Shown here: in pieces, positions 55,717-62,058 of the stretch | How the letters are laid out: each line of letters opens with the position of its first letter | How positions within the stretch are numbered: the first letter of the stretch is position 1 | Source of the DNA: Lachnospiraceae bacterium | GTDB taxonomy: Bacteria > Bacillota > Clostridia > Lachnospirales > Lachnospiraceae | Assembly: GCA_024697065.1 (NCBI GenBank) | Contig: JAILGE010000018.1 | Location: 1 to 62,058 of the forward strand | DNA length: 62,058 nucleotides | Reading direction: 5' to 3' | The notes under the pieces: generated by a model | What the model saw: the letters and a program-made list of their open reading frames with translations, nothing else | The model's database searches: none | Told to the model about the DNA's origin: nothing | Position numbers and translations under genes: made by a program

Positions 55717-56718
55717 TCACGGAGTAGGTATCACATTCAACAGATTATTGATGATGATATCGGAAGTCACTCCGTCTGCAGCTGCGGTATATCTGAGTGC
55801 GATACGATGACGAAGTACGGCAAAAGCTGCATTCTTGATGTCATCGGGGATCACATAGCCTCTGCCCTGCATAAGCGCACCGGCCTTACCCATCTTAAGA
55901 AAAGCGATCATGGCTCTGGGACTGGCGCCGAGCTTAACATATCCCTTAAGTTCATTGGGCAGAACATTGTCTGCATTTCTCGTAGCCGTAACAATGGAAG
56001 AGATATACTGCTTCACAGAGTCATCGCAATATACGTCCTCTGTGATCTGCTGCAGTCTCACCACGTCTTTAACTTCAAGAACGGGGGAAGTTTTTTCATT
56101 CTTCTTCCTGCTTCTGTTTTCAAAGAGATTTAAGATTTCAAGATCCTCGCCCGGTGCGGGATAGAAAAGTGTCTCCTTTATCATGAAACGATCAGACTGA
56201 GCCTCGGATAAAGGATATGTCCCTTCCTGCTCGATGGGATTCTGAGTTGCTATAACTATAAATATATCCTCGGGCATGGGGTATGAAGTTCCACCTATGG
56301 TAACCTGACGCTCTGCCATAGCCTCGAGCATGGCGCTCTGCGTCTTCGCACTTGATCTGTTGATCTCATCCAGCAGAACAAAATTTGCAAATACAGGGCC
56401 CAAAACAGTTTCAAAATTACCGCTGTCCTGTCTGTAGATCTGTGTTCCCATGATATCACTGGGAAGGAGATCCGGTGTACACTGGATTCTGGAAAACTGT
56501 CCGTTAACAGCATCCGCCACCGCTCTTGCCGCCGTTGTCTTGGCAAGTCCCGGTACCGATTCGATGAGTACATGTCCGTCTCCCAGTAAGGCTGCCACAA
56601 GGGCTCTTTCAAGATTCTTCTGTCCTATTACTCTTGATGAGAAAAAAGAATCAAGATCAGCCAACGCGCTCTGGGACCATTTCATGTCCGCATCAGAGAT
56701 GTTCATAACATTCTGCAT
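55717..56718 (-). CDS. MoxR-family AAA+ ATPase
   Basis: The protein has 333 residues. Walker A is VPGLAKTTAARAV near residue 59, Walker B FVLLDEINRSSAKTQSA near 110, then FIVIATQNPIEQEGTYPLSEAQSDRFM (sensor) and the C-terminal lid with YVKLGASPRAMIAFL. MoxR ATPases act as chaperones for VWA protein complexes. It heads the operon MoxR-DUF58-DUF4381-VWA-VWA-TPR and starts 31 nt after the pcrA stop. Confidence 0.92.
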   Translation of the reverse strand: MQNVMNISDADMKWSQSALADLDSFFSSRVIGQKNLERALVAALLGDGHVLIESVPGLAKTTAARAVADAVNGQFSRIQCTPDLLPSDIMGTQIYRQDSGNFETVLGPVFANFVLLDEINRSSAKTQSAMLEAMAERQVTIGGTSYPMPEDIFIVIATQNPIEQEGTYPLSEAQSDRFMIKETLFYPAPGEDLEILNLFENRSRKKNEKTSPVLEVKDVVRLQQITEDVYCDDSVKQYISSIVTATRNADNVLPNELKGYVKLGASPRAMIAFLKMGKAGALMQGRGYVIPDDIKNAAFAVLRHRIALRYTAAADGVTSDIIINNLLNVIPTP

Positions 56719-56749
56719 TTATATTTCCCTCCTGCATAAATAATGATTA

Positions 56750-59065
56750 TCATATTTTAATGAGCTTCGCGAAAGCGGCATACATTATCTTCTGCCCTAC
56801 TCCGTCAAACTCAACTGTGACCTGATAGTCTCTGGGACCCTTGTCCACTGCTTTCACAGTTCCGTCACCAAACTTAACATGTCTTACCCTGTCTCCCGGC
56901 CCGTAATCCGGTGCTCCGAAGGACAGATCCGCGCCTCTGGTAAAGGTGCCGGCTGTGGTATTAACCTGCGCAGTTCTCTGCTGCGAAGCTCTTCCGGTAT
57001 CGGACGCCGTCCCTGCCTTAACCCCAAGGAATGCTGCCGCATTCTTTTTTAAAAGCTTATTCTCTGCAACCTTATTACCATATGAACTACCGAATGAACT
57101 TCCATGCGAACCAAAGCCCGCACCGGTATCGGAGGCATTCTCCGATTCCATAAGTTCTTCCGGTATCTCTTTGATGAATCTGCTTACAGGGAGATATTGA
57201 GTCTCACCCCTAACCATCCTGGACTTTGCTGCAGAGATATTGAGCACATCCTTTGCACGTGTTATCGCAACATAGGCAAGTCTGCGCTCTTCTTCGATAT
57301 CTTCTTCATTACCGCTGTTTATGGACATGAAGCCCGGGAATATCCCATCCTCCATACCGCATAAGAACACGTGGGGGAACTCCAGTCCCTTAGCGCTGTG
57401 TATGGTCATGAGGAGTACTCTTGAGGTTTCCTCATCAGCGCTGTCCAGATCAGAAACAAGGGCCGCTTCCTCAAGGAAATCCGAAAGTGTTGCTTCGGGA
57501 TGATTGTCCTCATACTGTCTCACAGTGGATATAAGTTCTTCTATATTGCCGATACGGTCTTCCGCATCATCTTCATCCGCCTTCTTTATCTCATCAATAA
57601 AACCTGTCTCATCGATGATCTCTTTAAGTACAGCTGTCATCCCTTCCTGCGCCAGAACTTCCCGCATATTGTAAATGAAGGATGTGAATTTCTCTATCTT
57701 GGCTGCAGCCTTTCCGAGTCCCGGCACCTGATCAGCCATAGTGCAGGCGTCGTAAAAACTCATATTATTTCCGTCTGCAAATTCCATGACTTTCTGGATA
57801 GTAGTCTGCCCGATACCTCTCTTGGGAACATTGATTATCCTGGCAACAGCCAGATCATCCTGAGCATTTTCTATGGTCTTCAGATAGGAAAGGAGATCTT
57901 TTATCTCACGTCTCGAATAGAAGTTAACGCTTCCGATTATGAAATACGGAACGCCTTCCCTTACCAGCTGTTCTTCGAATTCTCTGGACTGTGCATTGGT
58001 CCTGTAGAGTATGGCGCAGTCTCCGAAATCCGCGATCCCTCTTCTCTTAAGCCTTATTATCTGTTCGGCCACATCTCTTGCTTCTTCTCTTCCGTTACCA
58101 TATACGCGGAAAAATACAGGATCCCCGCCGTCTCTGTCTGTCCAGAGCTTCTTGGGCTTTCTCCCGTAATTGTGGGCTATGACCGAATTGGCCGCATTAA
58201 GGATATTCTGGGTACTGCGGTAATTCTGCTCAAGCTTTATTACCTTTGCTCCGGAAAAGTTATTCTCGAAATTAAGGATATTCTTGATATTAGCTCCGCG
58301 GAATTTATAGATCGACTGATCATCATCACCGACCACGCACAGATTCCTGTGCTTTGCGGCCAGAAGCTTTATCAATTCGAACTGTGCATTATTGGTATCC
58401 TGATACTCATCCACCATGATATAACGGAACCTGTCCTGATAATTGGCAAGCACCTCCGGGCAGCGCTCAAAAAGCGATACCGTAAGTCTGATGAGATCAT
58501 CGAAATCAAGAGCATTGTTGTTCCTAAGGATATCCTGATACAGATCGTAAGCCTTTCCGATCTGAGCCATGCGATAGTCCCCCGCATTCTCACTCATGAA
58601 TCTGTCGGGACCTATAAGCTCATTCTTGGCATTGGATATCTCTCTGAGAACCGTGGCCTCTCTAAGCTGCTTCGGATCGAACTGCAGTTTCTTATATACT
58701 TCACGCATCGCTGCCTTGGTATCATCCGTATCATAGATAGTAAAATTGTTGTCGTAGCCGATCTCGTGGATATGGCGTCTTAAGATACGCACGCAGGTTG
58801 CATGGAAAGTCATGACCCATACAGCCTCACAGCCTGAGCCTACGATCTTGTCCACACGCTCTCTCATTTCTCCGGCAGCCTTATTTGTAAAGGTTATGGC
58901 CATGATATTATACGGGTCGACATTGCACTCCTTGATAAGATATGCAACACGATGTGTGAGAACCCTGGTCTTGCCGGAACCGGCGCCGGCAATAATAAGA
59001 AGCGGCCCGTCAATATGTCCTGCCGCTTCACGTTGTCTGTCATTTAAACCGTCAAGTATACTCAT
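56750..59065 (-). CDS. pcrA: ATP-dependent DNA helicase PcrA/UvrD
   Basis: The protein has 771 residues from ATG 59065 (MSILDGLNDRQREAA), the usual PcrA start; the upstream TTG is not needed. Superfamily 1 motifs are plain: AGAGSGKTRVLTHR (I), FTNKAAGEMRERV (Ia), VDEYQDTN (II), VGDDDQSIYKFRGA (III), LEQNYRST (IV), MTIHSAKGLEFPHVFL (V), EEERRLAYVAITRA (VI). A C-terminal Tudor-like part follows (GDRVRHVKFGDGTV). It acts in repair and rolling-circle replication. Confidence 0.96.
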   Translation of the reverse strand: MSILDGLNDRQREAAGHIDGPLLIIAGAGSGKTRVLTHRVAYLIKECNVDPYNIMAITFTNKAAGEMRERVDKIVGSGCEAVWVMTFHATCVRILRRHIHEIGYDNNFTIYDTDDTKAAMREVYKKLQFDPKQLREATVLREISNAKNELIGPDRFMSENAGDYRMAQIGKAYDLYQDILRNNNALDFDDLIRLTVSLFERCPEVLANYQDRFRYIMVDEYQDTNNAQFELIKLLAAKHRNLCVVGDDDQSIYKFRGANIKNILNFENNFSGAKVIKLEQNYRSTQNILNAANSVIAHNYGRKPKKLWTDRDGGDPVFFRVYGNGREEARDVAEQIIRLKRRGIADFGDCAILYRTNAQSREFEEQLVREGVPYFIIGSVNFYSRREIKDLLSYLKTIENAQDDLAVARIINVPKRGIGQTTIQKVMEFADGNNMSFYDACTMADQVPGLGKAAAKIEKFTSFIYNMREVLAQEGMTAVLKEIIDETGFIDEIKKADEDDAEDRIGNIEELISTVRQYEDNHPEATLSDFLEEAALVSDLDSADEETSRVLLMTIHSAKGLEFPHVFLCGMEDGIFPGFMSINSGNEEDIEEERRLAYVAITRAKDVLNISAAKSRMVRGETQYLPVSRFIKEIPEELMESENASDTGAGFGSHGSSFGSSYGNKVAENKLLKKNAAAFLGVKAGTASDTGRASQQRTAQVNTTAGTFTRGADLSFGAPDYGPGDRVRHVKFGDGTVKAVDKGPRDYQVTVEFDGVGQKIMYAAFAKLIKI

Positions 59066-59086
59066 TACTGTTCCAATCAAAATTGC

Positions 59087-59114
59087 AAAACAGGCGGACT
59101 AAAAAACGTCCGCC
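59087..59114 (-). terminator. Intrinsic terminator of purA
   Basis: GGCGGAC (59093-59099) pairs with GTCCGCC (59108-59114) over an 8-nt loop; TGTTTT follows on the minus strand. It lies between purA (stop 59140) and pcrA. Confidence 0.8.
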
Positions 59115-59139
59115 CGTAGTCTAACCATATCTGCTCAGC

Positions 59140-60432
59140 TCACTTCTTAAGCGGGCTCTTTCTCATGATGATATCCTCACGCGCAGGACCGTTCGAGATC
59201 ATTGTGATGGGATATCCTATCTGCTCTTCGGCAAATTCTATGTACTTTCTGCAGTTCTCCGGGAGATCCTCATACTTTGTGATACCACGGATATCGCACT
59301 TCCAACCGGGCATAGTCTTGAGAACAGGCTTTGCTTTCTCAAGCAGTCTCGTTACAGGGAACTCTGTGGTCTCTTTGCCATCGATCTCGTAAGCCACACA
59401 TACAGGGATCTCATCGAGATATCCGAGAACATCCAGAACAGTGAAAGCAACATCCGTAGTACCCTGGATCCTGCATCCGTACTTGGAAGCCACACAGTCG
59501 AACCAGCCGACTCTTCTGGGTCTTCCGGTTGTAGCACCGTACTCACCGCCGTCACCGCCTCTGTTGCGAAGCTCGTCAGCCTCATCTCCGAATATCTCGG
59601 AAACAAATGCGCCGCCGCCGACAGCCGATGAATAAGCCTTGCATACCGTTATGATCTGTCCGATCTCATAAGGCGGGATGCCCGCACTTACTGCCGAATA
59701 AGCAGCGATCGTATTTGAAGATGTTACCATGGGATAGATACCGTGATCCGCATCCTTAAGAGTTCCCAACTGACCTTCCATAAGAACTGTCTTGCCGTCA
59801 CGGAGTGTCTGCTCTAAGAAAGAGGATGTATCCGCAACATAAGGAGCCACCATATCTCTGTACTCGGCAAGAGTCTTTATTATCTCCTCTTCGGAAATAA
59901 GAGGCTTGTGATAAAGATGCTCAAGAAGAACATTCTTCTGAACAAGTACTCTGTCAAGCTTGCCCTTTATAAGCTCATCATCAAAAAGCTCATTAACCTG
60001 GAAACCGATCTTGGCGAATTTATCCGAATAGAAAGGTGCGATACCTGACTTCGTGGATCCGAAAGCCGCTCCCGCAAGTCTCTCCTCTTCGTACTGATCG
60101 AAAAGGATATGATAAGGCATAACCACCTGACATCTGTCGGAGATCATGATCTTTGGCATGGGAACGCCCTTGGAAGTGATATCCTTTATCTCCTCAAATA
60201 ATCTCGGAACGTTGAGAGCAACGCCGCTTCCTATAACATTGACGGTATTCTCCGAAAAAACACCGCTGGGAAGTGTATGCAGTGCGAATTTACCATACTT
60301 GTTCTTTATCGTATGACCGGCATTGGCTCCACCCTGAAACCTTACGACTACGTCCGCATCCTGTGCGAGCATATCCGTTATCTTACCCTTGCCTTCGTCA
60401 CCCCAGTTAGCACCTACGACAGCCTTTACCAT
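59140..60432 (-). CDS. purA: Adenylosuccinate synthetase
   Basis: The protein has 430 residues from ATG 60432, with AAGGAGG ahead; the longer frame has no ribosome site. VGANWGDEGKGKITD is the P-loop-like start, then GGANAGHTI, GSGVALN, STKSGIAPFYSD, EGQLGTLKDADHGIYPMVTSSNT and TTGRPRRVGWFDCV. It makes adenylosuccinate from IMP, aspartate and GTP. A promoter and a terminator-like hairpin stand before it, as for purF. Confidence 0.96.
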   Translation of the reverse strand: MVKAVVGANWGDEGKGKITDMLAQDADVVVRFQGGANAGHTIKNKYGKFALHTLPSGVFSENTVNVIGSGVALNVPRLFEEIKDITSKGVPMPKIMISDRCQVVMPYHILFDQYEEERLAGAAFGSTKSGIAPFYSDKFAKIGFQVNELFDDELIKGKLDRVLVQKNVLLEHLYHKPLISEEEIIKTLAEYRDMVAPYVADTSSFLEQTLRDGKTVLMEGQLGTLKDADHGIYPMVTSSNTIAAYSAVSAGIPPYEIGQIITVCKAYSSAVGGGAFVSEIFGDEADELRNRGGDGGEYGATTGRPRRVGWFDCVASKYGCRIQGTTDVAFTVLDVLGYLDEIPVCVAYEIDGKETTEFPVTRLLEKAKPVLKTMPGWKCDIRGITKYEDLPENCRKYIEFAEEQIGYPITMISNGPAREDIIMRKSPLKK

Positions 60433-60497
60433 CGTGCACTCCTCCTTATCTGATACCGAACTCATCTGCGCTTACTTCGAAACATCTGTTCGCGCAT

Positions 60498-60525
60498 AAA
60501 AAGACGTACCCGTAACAGGTACGTC
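60498..60525 (-). terminator. Hairpin/terminator in the purA leader
   Basis: GACGTACC (60503-60510) pairs with GGTACGTC (60518-60525) over a 7-nt loop; five Ts follow on the minus strand (60498-60502). It lies downstream of the purA promoter and 66 nt before purA. It could also end transcripts of the truncated hipA. Confidence 0.78.
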
Positions 60526-60546
60526 CCTTTGCCCTATTACTGTCCT

Positions 60547-60575
60547 ACTTTATCACAAAAGCGTTGATTTTTCAA
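60547..60575 (-). promoter_or_regulatory. purA promoter
   Basis: TTGAAA (60570-60575) and TAAAGT (60547-60552) on the minus strand have the optimal 17-nt spacing. The leader it makes would contain the hairpin at 60503-60525. Confidence 0.6.
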
Positions 60576-60596
60576 TTGACTAATTACCTGATCAAC

Positions 60597-61094
60597 CTAT
60601 TTTCGGTGGAATACGATTAATACCTCTTGCTTTATCTGTTTAATGGATAGCCCTTCCCGGTTAGTCAATATATCTGATGCAAATTTCACCATCTCGCTTA
60701 CATTGATATTTTCATCTATATCCTTAATATCAGTACTTGCAGGTACATATTCCAGAGCGCCCATTCCGCGCTTTCCGGTGTAACAAAGTCTATCAATCGC
60801 AGAGAAATCAGATAACGATTTTCCAAGAGACATAAGCCACTGCTCTATAACTGTGTTACCAAATCTGTCGGGCAAGGAATCCGCTACCAATCCCGGCATT
60901 CCATAAAAAGGATCCCCTATCAAGCCGGGAAATTCATATATATTACTACTGAGTGGCATACGAAGAGGCGCTACTTCAATTCCACTATTCAAAAAATCCC
61001 TGTCATACTCAAAGGATGCATAAGACTTTGTATTATCTTGATGAATAATACCTATTCTGGTTCCCCATAAATATACTTCAGCTGTATCATTCAT
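60597..61094 (-). pseudogene. HipA-family kinase, N-terminal part only
   Basis: The frame has 165 residues; full HipA has ~430. The N-terminal HipA_N domain is present (AEVYLWGTRIGIIH, PLRMPLSSNIYEF, GLVADSLPDRFGNTVIEQWL, RLCYTGKRGMGALEY), and the frame breaks off after IKQIKQEVLIV, just where full-length proteins enter the glycine-rich GxxxGGARPK kinase loop. The rest of the kinase is missing, so no kinase activity is expected. It begins at TAATG overlapping the antitoxin gene. Confidence 0.8.
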
Positions 61095-61423
61095 TATTCA
61101 TCTCCCCACTTAAACTCGTTCTTCTTTGTCTTTTTGCGAACTCGCTTATTCTTGCTTTCTGACTTTTCCAAGTAATAGCTGGGTCTTTTAGTCTGATCCG
61201 GAACCAATAAATCAATGTTCTCTCCAAGATCTAATGCCAGGAGGATTTTGAACAAGTTATCTAACTGCACAGATTCGCCTTGTTCCAACCTGGATATACT
61301 TCTCTTAGAAACCCCTGTTTTATCCGCCAGGTCCTGCTGAGACATTTCTTTCATAATCCTATATAGCTTTATCTTTTGTCCTAATTCTTTTATATATTCC
61401 TGATAATCTTTTTGTTTATTCAT
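61094..61423 (-). CDS. HipB-like XRE-family repressor (antitoxin)
   Basis: The protein has 109 residues from ATG 61423; the upstream ATG lies in the promoter itself. A helix-turn-helix occupies ~10-65 (LGQKIKLYRIMKEMSQQDLADKTGVSKRSISRLEQG), and a Lys-rich tail follows (KSESKNKRVRKKTKKNEF). HipB proteins bind HipA and repress their own operon. No clear ribosome site is seen. With its partner truncated, it may still repress. Confidence 0.83.
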   Translation of the reverse strand: MNKQKDYQEYIKELGQKIKLYRIMKEMSQQDLADKTGVSKRSISRLEQGESVQLDNLFKILLALDLGENIDLLVPDQTKRPSYYLEKSESKNKRVRKKTKKNEFKWGDE

Positions 61424-61434
61424 ATCAACGCGCC

Positions 61435-61489
61435 ATTTCTGTCTATTTGATAAGTAGATTATAGCAGAAAGTGTCATTTGTGTCTATTT
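61435..61489 (-). promoter_or_regulatory. hipB promoter with paired operator-like repeats
   Basis: TAGACA (61481-61486) and TATAAT (61458-61463) on the minus strand are 17 nt apart. The same 14-nt element, AAATAGACA followed by one base and AAAT, occurs twice (61476-61489 and 61435-61448), 41 bp apart, one covering the -35 and one just after the start site. They match at 13 of 14 positions and flank the -10, so they are good candidates for HipB sites. Confidence 0.68.
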
Positions 61490-61852
61490 ATTTATACGTA
61501 ATAGTGCCACGTAAGGTAAATAGCGCTGAGTAGCAAGGCGAGATGCGATTTTGTACTTGGAAATGCAACTTTGTAAATTGAAAACTGAATATTTGTAAAC
61601 GAGATGCCACTTTTGTCAGTGAGATGCTTGATTTGCAAGCGAAATGCTTGTTTTGTAAACGAAATGCAGCGTTGACATTTATTATTTTTTCGGTAGCGCC
61701 ACTAATTCAAATATTTTTTTCTTTTGCTGAATTGGAATCCGAGGTTTCAGTTTGCAAAAGTAAACGCCTGTTTCAGATAACTCTTGCATCGTATACCGTT
61801 CCGCTAATTCCATATGCTGTTATATCCTAACTCAGCTTTCAGTTACACATAT
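61490..61852. other. Intergenic region holding the 20-nt repeat array
   Basis: Apart from the array at 61540-61680 it contains T-rich runs and no convincing open frame (a 68-codon frame at 61624-61830 starts inside the repeats and has no ribosome site). No promoter stands out. Confidence 0.5.
61540..61680. repeat. Tandem array with 20-nt period, seven degenerate units
   Basis: Units begin at 61540, 61560, 61580, 61601, 61621, 61641 and 61661, each close to GARATGC-NNN-TTTTGTAAAC; the third is 21 nt. Adjacent units share 60-80 percent of bases by eye. The last unit degenerates. The 9-mers TAGTGCCAC (61502-61510) and TAGCGCCAC (61694-61702) flank the array. The period is not a multiple of three, so it is not coding; there is no spacer, so it is not CRISPR. 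Confidence 0.7.
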
Positions 61853-61890
61853 AAAAACCTACAGATAATCCTGAAGACAATCTGCAGGTT
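61853..61890 (-). terminator. Intrinsic terminator of the gene at the right edge
   Basis: On the minus strand AACCTGCAGAT pairs with ATCTGTAGGTT (11 bp with one G-T pair, 13-nt loop) followed by TTTTT. It lies 38 nt after the stop at 61929. Confidence 0.75.
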
Positions 61891-61928
61891 ATAAAAATAT
61901 AGGCAAATATACATCTGAAGTCTCTAAA

Positions 61929-62057
61929 TTACAGATAATCCACAGCCGTTATCTTTACTTCACAGTTCGGTAAAGATTGCTTAAAACGATCTACAACCTC
62001 ATCGCACTCCTGTTGTGATATATACTTATCAGAAATCCTTACATCCAATTTCTCAAG
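61929..62057 (-). CDS. C-terminal end of an unidentified protein, cut by window edge
   Basis: Only the last 42 residues are present, ending ...CEVKITAVDYL with a TAA at 61929-61931. The composition is soluble and charged. Too little is visible to assign a family. Confidence 0.65.
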   Translation of the reverse strand, partial: LEKLDVRISDKYISQQECDEVVDRFKQSLPNCEVKITAVDYL

Positions 62058-62058
62058 T

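Noticed and set aside
57500-58783. A 427-codon open frame on the plus strand
   Set aside because: It is antisense to pcrA over its whole length, shows no ribosome site and its protein has no recognisable motif. PcrA motifs on the other strand are complete.
61540-61680. CRISPR array
   Set aside because: The units follow each other without unique spacers and differ from each other; no cas gene is near.
61624-61830. A 68-codon plus-strand frame
   Set aside because: It starts inside the tandem repeat, lacks a ribosome site and shows no domain.

Overview
The window reads as chromosome of a low-to-mid GC, Gram-positive anaerobe, most likely a Lachnospiraceae member of the Butyrivibrio kind. This is inferred from strong AGGAGG-type ribosome sites, tightly coupled ATGA/GTGA/TGATG gene junctions, a phosphoketolase, ferredoxin-rich enzymes, and a CsbB/GtrB-like plus YfhO-like pair suited to a cell wall without an outer membrane. 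No rRNA or tRNA gene is visible. Except for the transposase remnant at the left edge and one gene at 30014-30748, every gene I accept is on the minus strand.

1-21.3 kb: a surface-polysaccharide locus, transcribed right to left. It runs from a Wzx-type flippase through rfbH and rfbG (CDP-glucose to CDP-3,6-dideoxy-4-keto sugar), a methyltransferase, two large multi-membrane (GT-C/YfhO-type) proteins, a decayed third membrane protein, an SDR reductase, a ThDP enzyme of the acetolactate-synthase/YerE type, neuB and neuC (nonulosonic/sialic acid), a radical-SAM/SPASM enzyme, an aldo-keto reductase fused to ferredoxin, two methyltransferases and a GtrB/CsbB-like GT2. Partner genes expected for these routes (rfbF, rfbI, neuA) are absent from the window. 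The locus stops at an IS3-family fragment. The most original chemistry here is a predicted CDP-linked branched dideoxy sugar, plus an approximately 90-residue Rossmann-like module carried by three consecutive enzymes.

21.3-30 kb: a lone pilin-like gene, a two-subunit small DMT exporter, lepA, a GT11 fucosyltransferase, a PglK-like ABC exporter translationally coupled to a DtxR-family regulator with a DtxR-box-like operator, a cysteine-rich membrane protein coupled to a C39-like papain-fold protein, and an HD phosphohydrolase. 30-41.6 kb: a histidine phosphatase with a structured 5' leader, an Rpn/PD-(D/E)XK protein, a GH3 glucosidase, a DUF362 ferredoxin protein, phosphoketolase, pyrG and purF. 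purF and, further right, purA both have the order promoter, intrinsic terminator(s), gene, which suggests attenuation.

41.6-49 kb: metabolic oxidoreductases (iron alcohol dehydrogenase, Gfo/Idh, cyclase, nitroreductase, SDR) and an EAL phosphodiesterase followed by a secreted DUF3472-like protein. 49-60.5 kb: an RlmCD/RumA-type rRNA methyltransferase, an acidic-tailed membrane protein, a complete MoxR-DUF58-VWA-VWA-TPR (Bat-like) operon, pcrA and purA. 60.6-62 kb: a HipB-type repressor with paired operators, a truncated HipA, a 20-nt-period tandem repeat array and the end of an unidentified gene.

Start codons were moved from the longest possible frame wherever a Shine-Dalgarno site or a stop/start overlap decided it; these choices are stated in the entries. 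All family names rest on motifs read by eye, not on database searches.
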